Shown here: one piece after another, positions 9,588 through 20,165 of the stretch | How the letters are laid out: each line of letters begins with the position of its first letter | How positions within the stretch are numbered: position 1 is the stretch's first letter | From: Tritrichomonas musculus | Lineage: Eukaryota; Parabasalia; Tritrichomonadida; Tritrichomonadidae | Direction: 5' to 3' | DNA: 64,000 nucleotides | Assembly (NCBI GenBank): GCA_039105265.1 | Contig: JAPFFF010000005.1 | Coordinates: 5,937,501-6,001,500, forward strand | Position numbers and translations under genes: made by a program | Notes under the pieces: generated by a model | The model's input: the letters and a program-made list of their open reading frames with translations, nothing else | Database searches by the model: none | What the model was told of the DNA's origin: nothing

Positions 9588-10172
9588 TTAACAACATTTC
9601 TTTTTAGGTTCAGAAGTATTACGAATAGGAACAACAACTGGATCTTGAACAATAAATTTGAGATTTTGTTTTGCAAGAGAAGAAAATAGTTCATTAATGT
9701 TTTCATTTCTAAATGCAGATGTTTCGATATAAAAATCTGTTCCAACTTTTTTGGCGTAATTTCTACCTTCTTCAGGAGAAACTTGTCTTTGATCTTCAAG
9801 ATCAATTTTATTTCCTACAATTGCTTTAAAACAGTTTGGTTCGTGTTCATTTAATATTTGGGAATAGTAATCTAGCTCTTGAAGGGTCTTTGCTTTAGTT
9901 ATATCAAAAACTAAAATAGCTATAACAGAATTTTTAAAGAAAATAGGAGCAAGAGACCGATAAGCTTCTTGGCCTGCTGTATCCCATATTTGGAATTTAA
10001 CTTGGTCTCCTCCATCATCAATTGGAAATATACCTTCGCAAAATTGGGCACCGAGGGTGGGTTCTGGAGGAACTTTTGGATCAAAATTTGCAACAAAAGC
10101 TCTTCCTGCTATACAAGTTTTTCCGACTCCTGTGCTACCAACAATAACAGTTTTTGCTTCTTTGATTGTCAT
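9588..10172 (-). CDS. Rab-family small GTPase (Rab5-like class)
   Basis: 194 residues, ATG at 10172-10170. Seen: P-loop GSTGVGKT (12-19), switch I PEPTLGAQF with the conserved Thr, WDTAGQE (63-69), NKID (121-124), ETSA (150-153), and a C-terminal KKKCC that would take two geranylgeranyl groups. Known: Rabs cycle between GDP and GTP to direct vesicle traffic; the effector region and FKAIVGNKIDLE spacing suggest the Rab5/Rab21/22 branch. It is shorter in the hypervariable tail than most Rab5 proteins but complete. It is transcribed toward the HAD gene, with 189 bp between stop codons. The subfamily is inferred. Confidence 0.93.
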   Translation of the reverse strand: MTIKEAKTVIVGSTGVGKTCIAGRAFVANFDPKVPPEPTLGAQFCEGIFPIDDGGDQVKFQIWDTAGQEAYRSLAPIFFKNSVIAILVFDITKAKTLQELDYYSQILNEHEPNCFKAIVGNKIDLEDQRQVSPEEGRNYAKKVGTDFYIETSAFRNENINELFSSLAKQNLKFIVQDPVVVPIRNTSEPKKKCC

Positions 10173-10537
10173 TAATCCAATAAATTGATCTCAATATTTT
10201 CAATAATATTCGACCATTTATATTGTTGAAAATTGAGTGATATGGACGTTTAACAAAGCAAAGAATTTTTTTTTAACGTATTTAAAGATTTTCGTCAATA
10301 TTTAAATTGGATGGAAAAAATAGATATTTATGAAAAATAGATCAAGTTCATGATGTAAAATATCAATATTTATCATTTTTTACCTCATAATTATTCAAAA
10401 ACATTCTCAATACCAAAATCTTACAAATATATCTTTGGGAAAGTAGCATTTTAGAAGTTTTCTGTCACAAAATTTTGTGAGGCCAGTTATCTTTTTAAAT
10501 TAAAATTTTAAGGTATACTTTTTTTTAGCATCCATTA
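10173..10537. other. Divergent promoter region, Rab gene / DEAH-RBR gene
   Basis: 365 bp between two head-to-head start codons. AT-rich, with no other gene. It must hold the promoters of both genes. Confidence 0.5.
10531..10537 (+). promoter_or_regulatory. Inr-like element before the DEAH-RBR gene
   Basis: TCCATTA directly abuts the ATG at 10538. It is close to, but not a perfect match for, the trichomonad initiator TCA-Y-(T/A). Confidence 0.3.
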
Positions 10538-13500
10538 ATGTCCTCTCTTAATATTATTATTCAATGTCCTAGCTCAAATGGCAAATGTCTTATTGTCAGA
10601 GAAAAGAAAGATATGTCATATTTCCTTGATTTTTGTGATATAATTCTTTCCGAGACAAATAAATCTTATTCTCGCAAATTTTCACTGCGTTATCAAACAT
10701 TTTATATCGGTAAAAAAGCGCAAGTTATTAAAATTATCCAAATTGCAGATTTTGGTTCTTACAAAATGCCAAATAATATTAGTAATACGGAAATTAATGA
10801 ATTTATTTTGGTCTCTCCTTTTGAGACTGATGTTAAAAATATGCTGGGGAAAATTTTAAGTCATCATAATGTTAAATTCATATCTTATGATTTTGCCTAT
10901 GACATTTCAAATTTAATAGACGATGAAATTGATTTCAGCTTCGAATCGATTCTTGATGGTAGCATGAACAAAGATGCAGGCTTAAGAACAGAAAAAAAAT
11001 GTTGTCGACCAAATAGACATTCAAAAAACTCTAAATTTTGTCACCCAAAAAATTTCTTCAATTATAATAAGTTTTTTTATTTTCTTCAATATACAGATCA
11101 AGAAATGAGTGATATTTTTAATGACAACTTTTGGTCTTTGATTATTAGTGATTTTAAGAATATCAGATCATTTCGAAACTCTATTCCACTTTCAAAAGAA
11201 AAAATTAATAATTTTCAAGTTCAACTCCAATATGGCACTTTTGGTCCTTTTTTAACAAAAAAATTTCGAGATGATTATAATCTTCTAATTTCAACATCAA
11301 TTACAAAAGAATATTATGCATACGATGCTTGGGCAGCAGCTCAGAATGTTCTTTTTAACTTTGATTCTTACAATCAAATTGTTCCAATCCAAGAAAGACT
11401 TGATAAACAAAGCATTTTAAGTCTTCAAGATAGAGCACAAAATTTATTAATAAATAAAGGCATCAATAAAGACATCCTGGAACTTAATAACATGACAAGT
11501 ACATTTATTAAAAGTGGAATTGTTATTAACAAACCATATCAAAAGCCAATTGGTCAAACTGGCGCTAGAAATGATACAATTGGCAATTTAATTAGTACTA
11601 TTGATAAATTTGTATTCAATAATACTCTTTACTTAAATAAACTGATACAAATATGGATTGGCTTACGTCCTAAGATTATTGATATTAATCAAGTCTTTCC
11701 ATTTGACCGTCAATTATTTGAATTAATTGACAAATCAATTCGATACTATTTGAATAAGACAACTAATAGTATTTACTGTGCTTTGCATGCAATAAACACA
11801 TTGTTAAGCAATTTGTCCAATCAGCAACTAAAAGCAGAAAGTAAAACTATTGAGAAAAATTTTTTCAAAGCAGTTTTCAATCCAGAAAATAATGAATCAT
11901 GCTTTACAAAATTATTTTCTGTTTATTCAATGCATGACAAAATCATATTTGACAATAATAAATCGGTTGTTAGTTTAAAAAGTCATACAGGAAGTGGAAA
12001 AACAAGAATTACTCCTTTCTTTTTTGTCATTAAAGCAATTGAAGATGACATGAAAAGACCGTTTTTTATAAATACACAACCAAGTTTTTCAATCATCAAA
12101 GACAAACTTGAAGATTTTCATAATAATTTGGGTGATTCAATCACCTTAATTAAAGATGTTTATAAGATGATTGATTTGTATTCTAGTTATCAGAATAATG
12201 AACATTTGTTTTCAAAGCCAATTGTTGCACTTTTAACTCCACATTCACTTCTCCGTTTGATTCACAAATTAGAAAAGAAAGAAATTGACATTTATCCAAT
12301 CACTAGATTTTGTCTTGATGAATTTCATGAAAGATCAGTTGAATCAGATGTTTTAGAAGCAATTTTATCAACAAAAATTGATGACATGAACAAGCATGGG
12401 AAAAGCTTTCCTTTGCAATTGTTACTAATGTCAGCAACGCCTGATCCACGTGTTTTAAATTGCTTTGAAGATGTTGTTGATTTGCAAATTCCTGATTCTC
12501 AACTGTTTGATGTGAAACAGATTGAAAAACAAGCTGAAGACATAAATCAAGTGAATAATTTAGTTGTTTCATCAACTTTTGATATCATTAAAAGTATGAT
12601 AAACAACAATATGCAAAATGGGCATGTATTGATATTCACATCAGGAAATACAAGAATAAATGATATACAAGCAAAATTAATAGAAGATGCTGAAAAAGAA
12701 TGTTCTTCTGATAATTGTTTTGTAGTTGTCATTAAGAACTTTAATTCGATGTTTAAAGATTCAAATGTAAAGCAATTTTATGATAACTTGAATGAATTCA
12801 TTCAAAAAGAGACAAATCGAATTAAGCCATCTAAGAATAGTGAATGCCAAATACTGTTTTTGTTGCCAATTAAATACATGGGTTATGTTTCCAATGAACA
12901 AAAAGAAATTGGAAAGAATCCAATTCCAAATCATCCCAATTTAGTTAAGATAATCATTGCAACAAATGCAATTGAATCATCAATTACTATTGATAACTTG
13001 GCTGCAGTTGTTGACAGTGGACTTTTTAACCATTCTTATTATAACAAAAATAATGGATTAACAAGTCTGCAAGAAGAGCCAATTTCTATCCAGAGCCAAG
13101 TTCAAAGAAAAGGTCGTGTTGGTAGATTAAGATCTGGAATTTATGTTCGTATAACTATAAAAGATCAAGTTAATCCTCCTTTTCTTCAACCTGCAATCAA
13201 AACTTCTGACATTTCTTTAAATATTCTTTCATTAAGAAAAAATGGAATCATAATTGAAGAAATTAAAAACCTTCCTGATCCACTTGAAGAAGATGAAATT
13301 AAAAAGAAAATAAATGAACTTGTTTCAATTAATGCATTAGAAAATGATACACATGAAATTACTCCTTATGGAAGAGTTCTTGCCAAATTCTCTTCCTTGT
13401 CTCCTTCAATATCTTCTGCTATAATAAAAGTTGCTGGTTATAAAGATTTTGACAGCATCACTGAGGCAAAAAATGCTAATACTGCGAATGATCTTGAAAA

Positions 13501-16500
13501 GAAATATCGTTTGTTACTTGGTGTTTTAATCTCTCTTTTGTTCGGTGCGCCTGATATATGTGTTAACTGCTATTCAAAGAAGCTTCAGTCGTTTTTTGAT
13601 AAAAACTCGGACATTATAACTTTGCTTCGAACAATTCTTGATTTGGCCCAAATGACACCGCATGGTATTCGAACTTTATATTATGGCCTGAATTCACAAA
13701 TTGTTTGGAAAATGCTTGGACAAGTTCTGCATATTGCTGAAAATCTATTTTTATCTACTGCAGAAAAACAATCACTGAATAAAATGAATGAAAATCAAAG
13801 CAAAAATAGCGGAAAAGAAATCCATTTTAAAAGGCTAGTAAATCAATGTTTGAAGCAGCCACCAATTAAAGAGATATCAATTGAACCCCCCAAAAAAACG
13901 CAGCATCAGATACAAATAGAAATTATGTCATCTCTAAAAAAAGAACAAGATTTACTGTCAAAAAATAATAAAACTGAAAATGAAAAAATGAAAAAAGAAA
14001 AGAAAATGAATATGGAGCCAAAAAACGTAGATAAAAAACAACTATTCAATAGACAGGCTCTTTTGAAATCTTTAAAAGAACTTGTTGATAAGATGCATTC
14101 TGATAATCTTTTGTATTCATTTATTCAAGAATTGATTGATGAAATAGGTAAAAACAACCAAGATTGGATTTCTTGCAGACGTGTAAAATTCGCTAATATT
14201 ACGAATGCGAATAGTGAGCCATCATTTATTTATTCAAATGATAATTCACGCATTTACATGAAAATGAGACCTGGATCAGTTGGCTTAGATTCGCCTGGAT
14301 CGGCTTATATTCTCTCAATTACAGCAGATACTCATACAAAGAACAATTATGGCTCATTGATTCATTGTGATTTATCATCAGAAGCGCAAAACATGATACC
14401 TCATCCGATTACAATTGAAACAACAGCTGAATTATACAATGATTTTTCAGAACCTTTGATTAAAGCTCATTTGGGAGAGAATCTAAGTCATTTCCAGATG
14501 TTTTGCAAGGGAAAACTAAATGAAGCTAATGATGGTGATTGTTTTATACTTAAATCACAATATAATGGAAAGTATTATTTTTCATTCATTCCAAAAGATA
14601 AAAATGCAATTGATCTTTTTGGTAAAGCATCAAGTGCAATTAAGTTGCTTTTGCCTTACACTGCATCTACAATTCTAGTTCGTCATTCATACCTCCATTG
14701 TCTAGTAGCAATTCGTGGAGTTGGAACTGAAATTGAAACACCCGTACATTTCTTTACTGATGATGATTATTATCCATATCAACTGAATCGAGATACAATC
14801 GATTATCTGATTAAAAATATTCCTTATTTGAGTTCAGTTGAAGAAGTATTGTCAATTGGAATGACAGGTGAATCATTTTATTTTCCATTGAATAACGAAG
14901 CTTCTAATAAAGTGTGTTCTTCCAAAATTTGTCATCCACATTGTAATCCTAATTGTAATTCTGTTTTTTGTGATGAACCTTTCTTTAATTCACACATGGT
15001 GATGTTGTCAAGAGACAAATTGGATGAATTTGAAAAGTATAGACTTCCTTGGATAACTGATAAATCTACTGTAACTTTAGCACAAGAAGATTTATTTTTA
15101 CAACATGCTAATGAAATTGCAAGAGATCTCATAACTGTTCGTAAATCAACTTGCAGAGTATTATTTACTACAAAAGCATCAAAACTTGAAATAAAAGGAG
15201 AAGTTCCTAGTATTAATGGATCTACAATGAATATAAATTGCTCGTGCTTCCCTAATAAAGGACGAATAAATAATTGGATTGGAAAATGTGTTTTGAATTA
15301 TATTCATGGTGATAAATTGACAAAATCTGTTGAATTAAAGAAATTTTATTATAAAAGTAATGGAGGTAAATTATTTCCTGATATTGATGTAAATTCTAAT
15401 GAAGTTTTAGGAAATGGTTGCATTTGTATTGATGTTCATGATGACACTAAAATTGAAAATGCTAAACAATCTGTCTTCGATAAAATTTATGAAAATGAAG
15501 CACTTAAAGCAAAGTGGAAACAAATAGTTGAACAAAATGATCAAATTGGAAATCAAATTTTCTCTTTAATTTATTCTAACCAAAGTTTTAAAAAAAATGT
15601 TTTTATAAAACTAATGAAGGAGAGTTTTAGAATGATGCTTCAAAATGATGATGATTTTCAAAATCAAGTTTTGTCCATTGTTAATAATTGTCGAAATGTT
15701 ATTTCATTAGTTTTAAACCTTATTAATCAAATTCCAGAATTTTTAAAAGAAATTTTTGATCTAATTAAAAATGATAAAGATACTCATCCAAAGCTATTTG
15801 AAGCAATTAAGCAAACTGCAGTATATCAAGTAATTATTAATAAAATCAGTGAAATCCAAAATGCAATTCGCGATCAATATCCAACAAAAAGTATTTATGA
15901 TATTCTTAGAGATAGTGATTATTTTGATTGTGTTAGTGAAAATGAAGAACTTGTGGGAAAAGTGCTACAGTTGATTTCTGAAGATGAATCTCTTATTAAT
16001 GCAATTGTAACAAATATTCAATTAAAAGAAGAAAAAAGAAAAGGAATTTTGAACCAAATTTTCGAGAAAGATGAAATGAAAAAATTATTGTTTGAAAAAA
16101 TTATAAATGATGAAAACATTGTTTGTTCTATTTATGAAAGCATTAAGAATTCAGATGATAATATAGACGAATTTTATAAAATAATTAATCAAAACGAGAA
16201 ATATATAAAAGATTTCATACAAGAAATAATTCAAAATGGTGAAACAGCAAATATTGTCTTTGGAAGGATTTCTCAGAATGGTCCAATTAAAGCAGCTATT
16301 ATTGAAATAATAAAAGAAAGCGGTGGTATTCAACAAGACCCAAATGTTTCATTGCCTAGAGTTGAAGTTATTCAATTATATAGTGTGGAAATTAATAATG
16401 TAATTCATTTAAATCTAAATGAAAAAAAATTCAAAAAAAAAGTTTTTAATGTTGTTAAACAATTTGGTGCTATAATTTCTGATGTTTCTAAAACAACTAA

Positions 16501-17830
16501 AGGTTCAATTACTGTTTCTTTGTATTCTGCTTATTTTACATTGCCATTTGTAACAATGATTAAAGAAGAGCTTCAAAAAAATGAATCATTATCATCCCTA
16601 CAAATTCCCAATTACGTCATTGATAGTCTTCTTCTTAAAGATAAATCAGTATCAAATGCATTGGCAAATTGGTTTAAACAAAATAATCTTAATATTAGGC
16701 AAAACTATCTTCTTTTTGTTGGAAGTGATAAAGATGTTAAAAAAGCTCGTGATTTATTCATTAGTAATCCACCAGAATTACCATATAAATCTCGTCCAAT
16801 TTCTGGTCATGTGAATCTCTTTCAGGTTCATAATAACGTCAAAAAATTGAATAGAAATAAGAAAAAGAAATGGTATTTGAATCCTGTAACACGAACTCTT
16901 TTTATTCCTTCACAAGAAGATGACAACGTAATTGATGAATTTTTCAGACAATTCATAACAGATGCATCATCAAATACAGAAGAAAATGACGATGATCACA
17001 ATGATATTGATAAGATCTTGTATGACATTAATTATCATGAAGATGAAGCTGTTCTTTCTCGCAATTTAATTAGTATTTATTTAAATGACGGAAAGTTAAT
17101 TCAGCGTCATTTTTGTGTTGATTGTGTTTATGAATCGTTCATATATAACATGAGGAAAATGTATGACAGGGTTGAAGATTGCCCTGTTTATGAAGAAATT
17201 GGTAATGATGACCAATTCATTCCAAGGATAAAATTTCTTCAATGTAAACAAATAAAATCAGAAACAATTGAAAATTTGTATCAAGTGTTTCCAATTATTC
17301 CACTAGGACAAACGTTATGGGCATTCATTAATGAGCCCAAAATAAAAAATCAAGCACGAACTTTTATAACTGCTTTGATATTACAAAGTTTGAAGAAAAC
17401 TCCAAAAATTACTTTTTGTCCTGTTCATAGTTACATCTTGTTTCCTTCGCCTTCTTCTCCTGATTCTCCTCTTCACTGTCAAATGCCAAATTGCGAATAC
17501 AAACTTTGTGTCAATTGTCATGTTTGGCATAAAAAGGGTGGCTGTGAAAATGATCGTGGAATCTATCCCGGTTTCAGAACTTGTCCTAATTGTAAGGCTC
17601 TCATTGAAAAAGTTGCATGTTGTAATCATATAAAATGCGCAAACTGTGGATATCACTTTTGTTACTATTGTGGAGATGGATTTCATAACCAAGAGGAGTG
17701 CTATTCTCATATGACAAGCTATAATCATTGGGAGAGTCCTCCTGATTATCGTAAATTTGTGAAGAATGAAAAAGTTGAGGAATCTGTTTTGGAGAGATTT
17801 TATTTATTGTATCCTCAATGGAGATCATAA
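10538..17830 (+). CDS. DEAH-box RNA helicase fused to RBR-type ubiquitin ligase
   Basis: 2430 residues in one exon. Helicase core: Walker A SHTGSGKTR (from 482), DEFH in place of DEAH (594-597), LLMSATPDP (motif III), ATNAIESSITI (motif V) and QRKGRVGR (motif VI, about 856), followed by a winged-helix/HA2-like region. A long Asn/Ile/Lys-rich helical stretch spans about 1640-1960. C-terminal zinc region: HFCVDCVYESF (about 2192) looks like the second half of a RING1 whose first Cys pairs are not evident. The IBR-like part HCQMPNCEYKLCVNCHVWH is followed by RING2 CPNCKALIEKVACCNHIKC...FCYYCG, with the expected catalytic Cys just before NH at residue 2362. Known: RBR ligases pass ubiquitin through that Cys; helicase-RBR fusions are known in plants (DEAH11/12). 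Inferred: an RNA-associated ubiquitin ligase. The helicase and RING2 parts are certain; RING1 looks degenerate. Confidence 0.92.
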   Translation: MSSLNIIIQCPSSNGKCLIVREKKDMSYFLDFCDIILSETNKSYSRKFSLRYQTFYIGKKAQVIKIIQIADFGSYKMPNNISNTEINEFILVSPFETDVKNMLGKILSHHNVKFISYDFAYDISNLIDDEIDFSFESILDGSMNKDAGLRTEKKCCRPNRHSKNSKFCHPKNFFNYNKFFYFLQYTDQEMSDIFNDNFWSLIISDFKNIRSFRNSIPLSKEKINNFQVQLQYGTFGPFLTKKFRDDYNLLISTSITKEYYAYDAWAAAQNVLFNFDSYNQIVPIQERLDKQSILSLQDRAQNLLINKGINKDILELNNMTSTFIKSGIVINKPYQKPIGQTGARNDTIGNLISTIDKFVFNNTLYLNKLIQIWIGLRPKIIDINQVFPFDRQLFELIDKSIRYYLNKTTNSIYCALHAINTLLSNLSNQQLKAESKTIEKNFFKAVFNPENNESCFTKLFSVYSMHDKIIFDNNKSVVSLKSHTGSGKTRITPFFFVIKAIEDDMKRPFFINTQPSFSIIKDKLEDFHNNLGDSITLIKDVYKMIDLYSSYQNNEHLFSKPIVALLTPHSLLRLIHKLEKKEIDIYPITRFCLDEFHERSVESDVLEAILSTKIDDMNKHGKSFPLQLLLMSATPDPRVLNCFEDVVDLQIPDSQLFDVKQIEKQAEDINQVNNLVVSSTFDIIKSMINNNMQNGHVLIFTSGNTRINDIQAKLIEDAEKECSSDNCFVVVIKNFNSMFKDSNVKQFYDNLNEFIQKETNRIKPSKNSECQILFLLPIKYMGYVSNEQKEIGKNPIPNHPNLVKIIIATNAIESSITIDNLAAVVDSGLFNHSYYNKNNGLTSLQEEPISIQSQVQRKGRVGRLRSGIYVRITIKDQVNPPFLQPAIKTSDISLNILSLRKNGIIIEEIKNLPDPLEEDEIKKKINELVSINALENDTHEITPYGRVLAKFSSLSPSISSAIIKVAGYKDFDSITEAKNANTANDLEKKYRLLLGVLISLLFGAPDICVNCYSKKLQSFFDKNSDIITLLRTILDLAQMTPHGIRTLYYGLNSQIVWKMLGQVLHIAENLFLSTAEKQSLNKMNENQSKNSGKEIHFKRLVNQCLKQPPIKEISIEPPKKTQHQIQIEIMSSLKKEQDLLSKNNKTENEKMKKEKKMNMEPKNVDKKQLFNRQALLKSLKELVDKMHSDNLLYSFIQELIDEIGKNNQDWISCRRVKFANITNANSEPSFIYSNDNSRIYMKMRPGSVGLDSPGSAYILSITADTHTKNNYGSLIHCDLSSEAQNMIPHPITIETTAELYNDFSEPLIKAHLGENLSHFQMFCKGKLNEANDGDCFILKSQYNGKYYFSFIPKDKNAIDLFGKASSAIKLLLPYTASTILVRHSYLHCLVAIRGVGTEIETPVHFFTDDDYYPYQLNRDTIDYLIKNIPYLSSVEEVLSIGMTGESFYFPLNNEASNKVCSSKICHPHCNPNCNSVFCDEPFFNSHMVMLSRDKLDEFEKYRLPWITDKSTVTLAQEDLFLQHANEIARDLITVRKSTCRVLFTTKASKLEIKGEVPSINGSTMNINCSCFPNKGRINNWIGKCVLNYIHGDKLTKSVELKKFYYKSNGGKLFPDIDVNSNEVLGNGCICIDVHDDTKIENAKQSVFDKIYENEALKAKWKQIVEQNDQIGNQIFSLIYSNQSFKKNVFIKLMKESFRMMLQNDDDFQNQVLSIVNNCRNVISLVLNLINQIPEFLKEIFDLIKNDKDTHPKLFEAIKQTAVYQVIINKISEIQNAIRDQYPTKSIYDILRDSDYFDCVSENEELVGKVLQLISEDESLINAIVTNIQLKEEKRKGILNQIFEKDEMKKLLFEKIINDENIVCSIYESIKNSDDNIDEFYKIINQNEKYIKDFIQEIIQNGETANIVFGRISQNGPIKAAIIEIIKESGGIQQDPNVSLPRVEVIQLYSVEINNVIHLNLNEKKFKKKVFNVVKQFGAIISDVSKTTKGSITVSLYSAYFTLPFVTMIKEELQKNESLSSLQIPNYVIDSLLLKDKSVSNALANWFKQNNLNIRQNYLLFVGSDKDVKKARDLFISNPPELPYKSRPISGHVNLFQVHNNVKKLNRNKKKKWYLNPVTRTLFIPSQEDDNVIDEFFRQFITDASSNTEENDDDHNDIDKILYDINYHEDEAVLSRNLISIYLNDGKLIQRHFCVDCVYESFIYNMRKMYDRVEDCPVYEEIGNDDQFIPRIKFLQCKQIKSETIENLYQVFPIIPLGQTLWAFINEPKIKNQARTFITALILQSLKKTPKITFCPVHSYILFPSPSSPDSPLHCQMPNCEYKLCVNCHVWHKKGGCENDRGIYPGFRTCPNCKALIEKVACCNHIKCANCGYHFCYYCGDGFHNQEECYSHMTSYNHWESPPDYRKFVKNEKVEESVLERFYLLYPQWRS

Positions 17831-17836
17831 TCTAAC

Positions 17837-17867
<31 letters not shown>

Positions 17868-20165
17868 TTGTTGGTTATTAATAAATAAATTTCTTTAATA
17901 TTCTTTTATCAAAATGGTTGTCATTCCTTTTTTCTTTTTTTAATTTTATTCATTTGCAAAGACTATATGTTTGATTATTAATGATCATTATTTATAAATT
18001 ATTTAAAACAATAACTTCAAAAAAAGAAAGTAGCTGATTAATTATATAATTTAATATTTATCATAAATATTTTCAAAAAATATACAAAAAAAAGGAAATA
18101 TTTTAAACATTTCTTTAGATATTTTAATGATTTATTAATTTAAAATGTATGGATTTTTTGTTATAAAAAAACTCGTTTATATAAAACCTATAGAAAAGTT
18201 ATATCGAAAATCTTATTTTGTTTATCTCAATGTCAAATTAGTTTTATTTAATTATTTTACGTGATTGATGCGTTTTTTAATTATAATAATAATATTATTA
18301 TTAATTTTTTTAGATTATTTAAAGGTATACAAACTCTTTTTATTCAATTTGTTGAAAGCAAAAAGTTGGTGATTTTGGGATTTACTAATAAATTAGAATT
18401 AATAATTCGTCAATTCTTTCATAAAATTGTGAAATAGGAGATTTTTGTCATATTTTGGAAAAAAATTAGCAATTCAGTTATATTTTATTTATTATATTAT
18501 AATATATATCTTTATATTTATTTTTAATCAATTTAAAAAAATAAAATTCACATTTTACTGGGGTATCACCATTATTTTTATATTTTATGTATTTTTAGAA
18601 ATTGAAACAAATATTTGGATTAATATGATGACAGTAGCTATCTTTTTTTTATTTTTTATTATTATATTTAGTATATTAATAATTATATATAAAAAGATAT
18701 ATTCATTTGCAATTATTATAAAAAGATACACACACTAAAATTATTTGAATGTGATTGTATTTTTGAATAATAAAAATTGATAAGTTTATCTTTTCTTTTT
18801 GTTTAGTTTATACGTTATTCTATGAATTTTTTGTAAAAATATAAAATTTATTTTTAGAAAAAGTGAATGCTTTTTCAGCTGCTTTTTCTCTTTTCTATAT
18901 AACCGCTATTTTACATTTCAAATAAACCATACAAAACAGTCATCAGAAAATTTATTCAAAATTTTGAATTCAAATCGATTTATTAAAAAATGTATTATCT
19001 CAATATATAACATAAATTTAAATATATAAATATTATAATAACATTGATATAAATATATAAACAATATATAATCAAATAAATCAAATAAAAACAATATTTA
19101 AATATAAATTTATTTGTTTTAAAATTTGTATTATGATATTATTTTTTGTTATATTATTATATCTTATTGATGATTTAATAATATTTATTTAAAAATGAAA
19201 TAAAATGTAAATAAATAACAACACAAATAAATAGATAATAATTATATTATATAACATATTAAATAATCAAGTATTTATTATTAAATAATTCAATGATATT
19301 ACACAAATTTTGTGAGACATTAGATTCTTTTCTCAATTTGTAAATTTTCATATTCAATAAATATACATAAATAAATGAAAACATACAAGAAACTATTTTT
19401 TAAAACTTACTTGAAATTATGATAAAATGAAATTTTCAAGCCTAAGGAGCTTAATTTTGAATTAATCAACAGAATCTAATCTATTAATTCTATGTTTAAT
19501 CGATAATAGTCCTAAAATTCATTTCTTAAAACACATATTAAGACATCAAAAGGCCAAAAACTTCAGAAAAAAAGATCAAAATCCATGTTTGTTGAATCCA
19601 ATATTTATTCTGGATTCACAATTAAAAGAAAAGAAAACTCTCTTTGAAATTCAAAATTTCAAAATGAAACATAAGTAATGATCGTTTAAAAAAACATACT
19701 TTGCAACTCTAAAAAGAGTTTTTAGTGAATAATCAAAACTTTTATTAGCCAATTCTCAAATTGAAAAGAGATAGCATTCCATTCAAAAAAGAAAATGATC
19801 AATTGCGTATGTAAATAGTTAAAACACAAGAGTATTATGATAAAAAACACACATTTTATTTTTTTTATTTTTAATTTTTTCAATTATTCCTATTCAAAAA
19901 AATTCAATGACAACTGAAAAATAAAAACATATATTTAGCTGCGATCAACGATTAAATACTTATAAATAATTAATAATTCCAATTAAAATTATATTATAAA
20001 TATAATATATCAAATAAAAGAATTTTTATTCCAAACAAAACTCCACCCACCTTTGAGTGAATAAATACTATTAAAACTTTTCAATATTAATTGAAACTCA
20101 TTCAAAAAAAATTATTCAAAATTCTGGACTTTTGAAAGGTTTGCATAAAAAAAAATAACGATTAT
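17831..20165. other. 2.3-kb AT-rich spacer, A26 tract
   Basis: Begins with an A tract at 17842-17867, only 12 nt after the helicase stop codon. A hydrophobic 97-codon frame at 18445-18738 opens with TTG, not ATG, and has the Ile/Phe/Tyr bias of random AT-rich DNA, so I do not call it. I see no tRNA or repeat array. Confidence 0.6.

Noticed and set aside
18445-18738. 97-codon hydrophobic frame in spacer
   Set aside because: It opens with TTG, consists mainly of Ile, Phe and Tyr as random AT-rich DNA would give, and has no recognisable motif.
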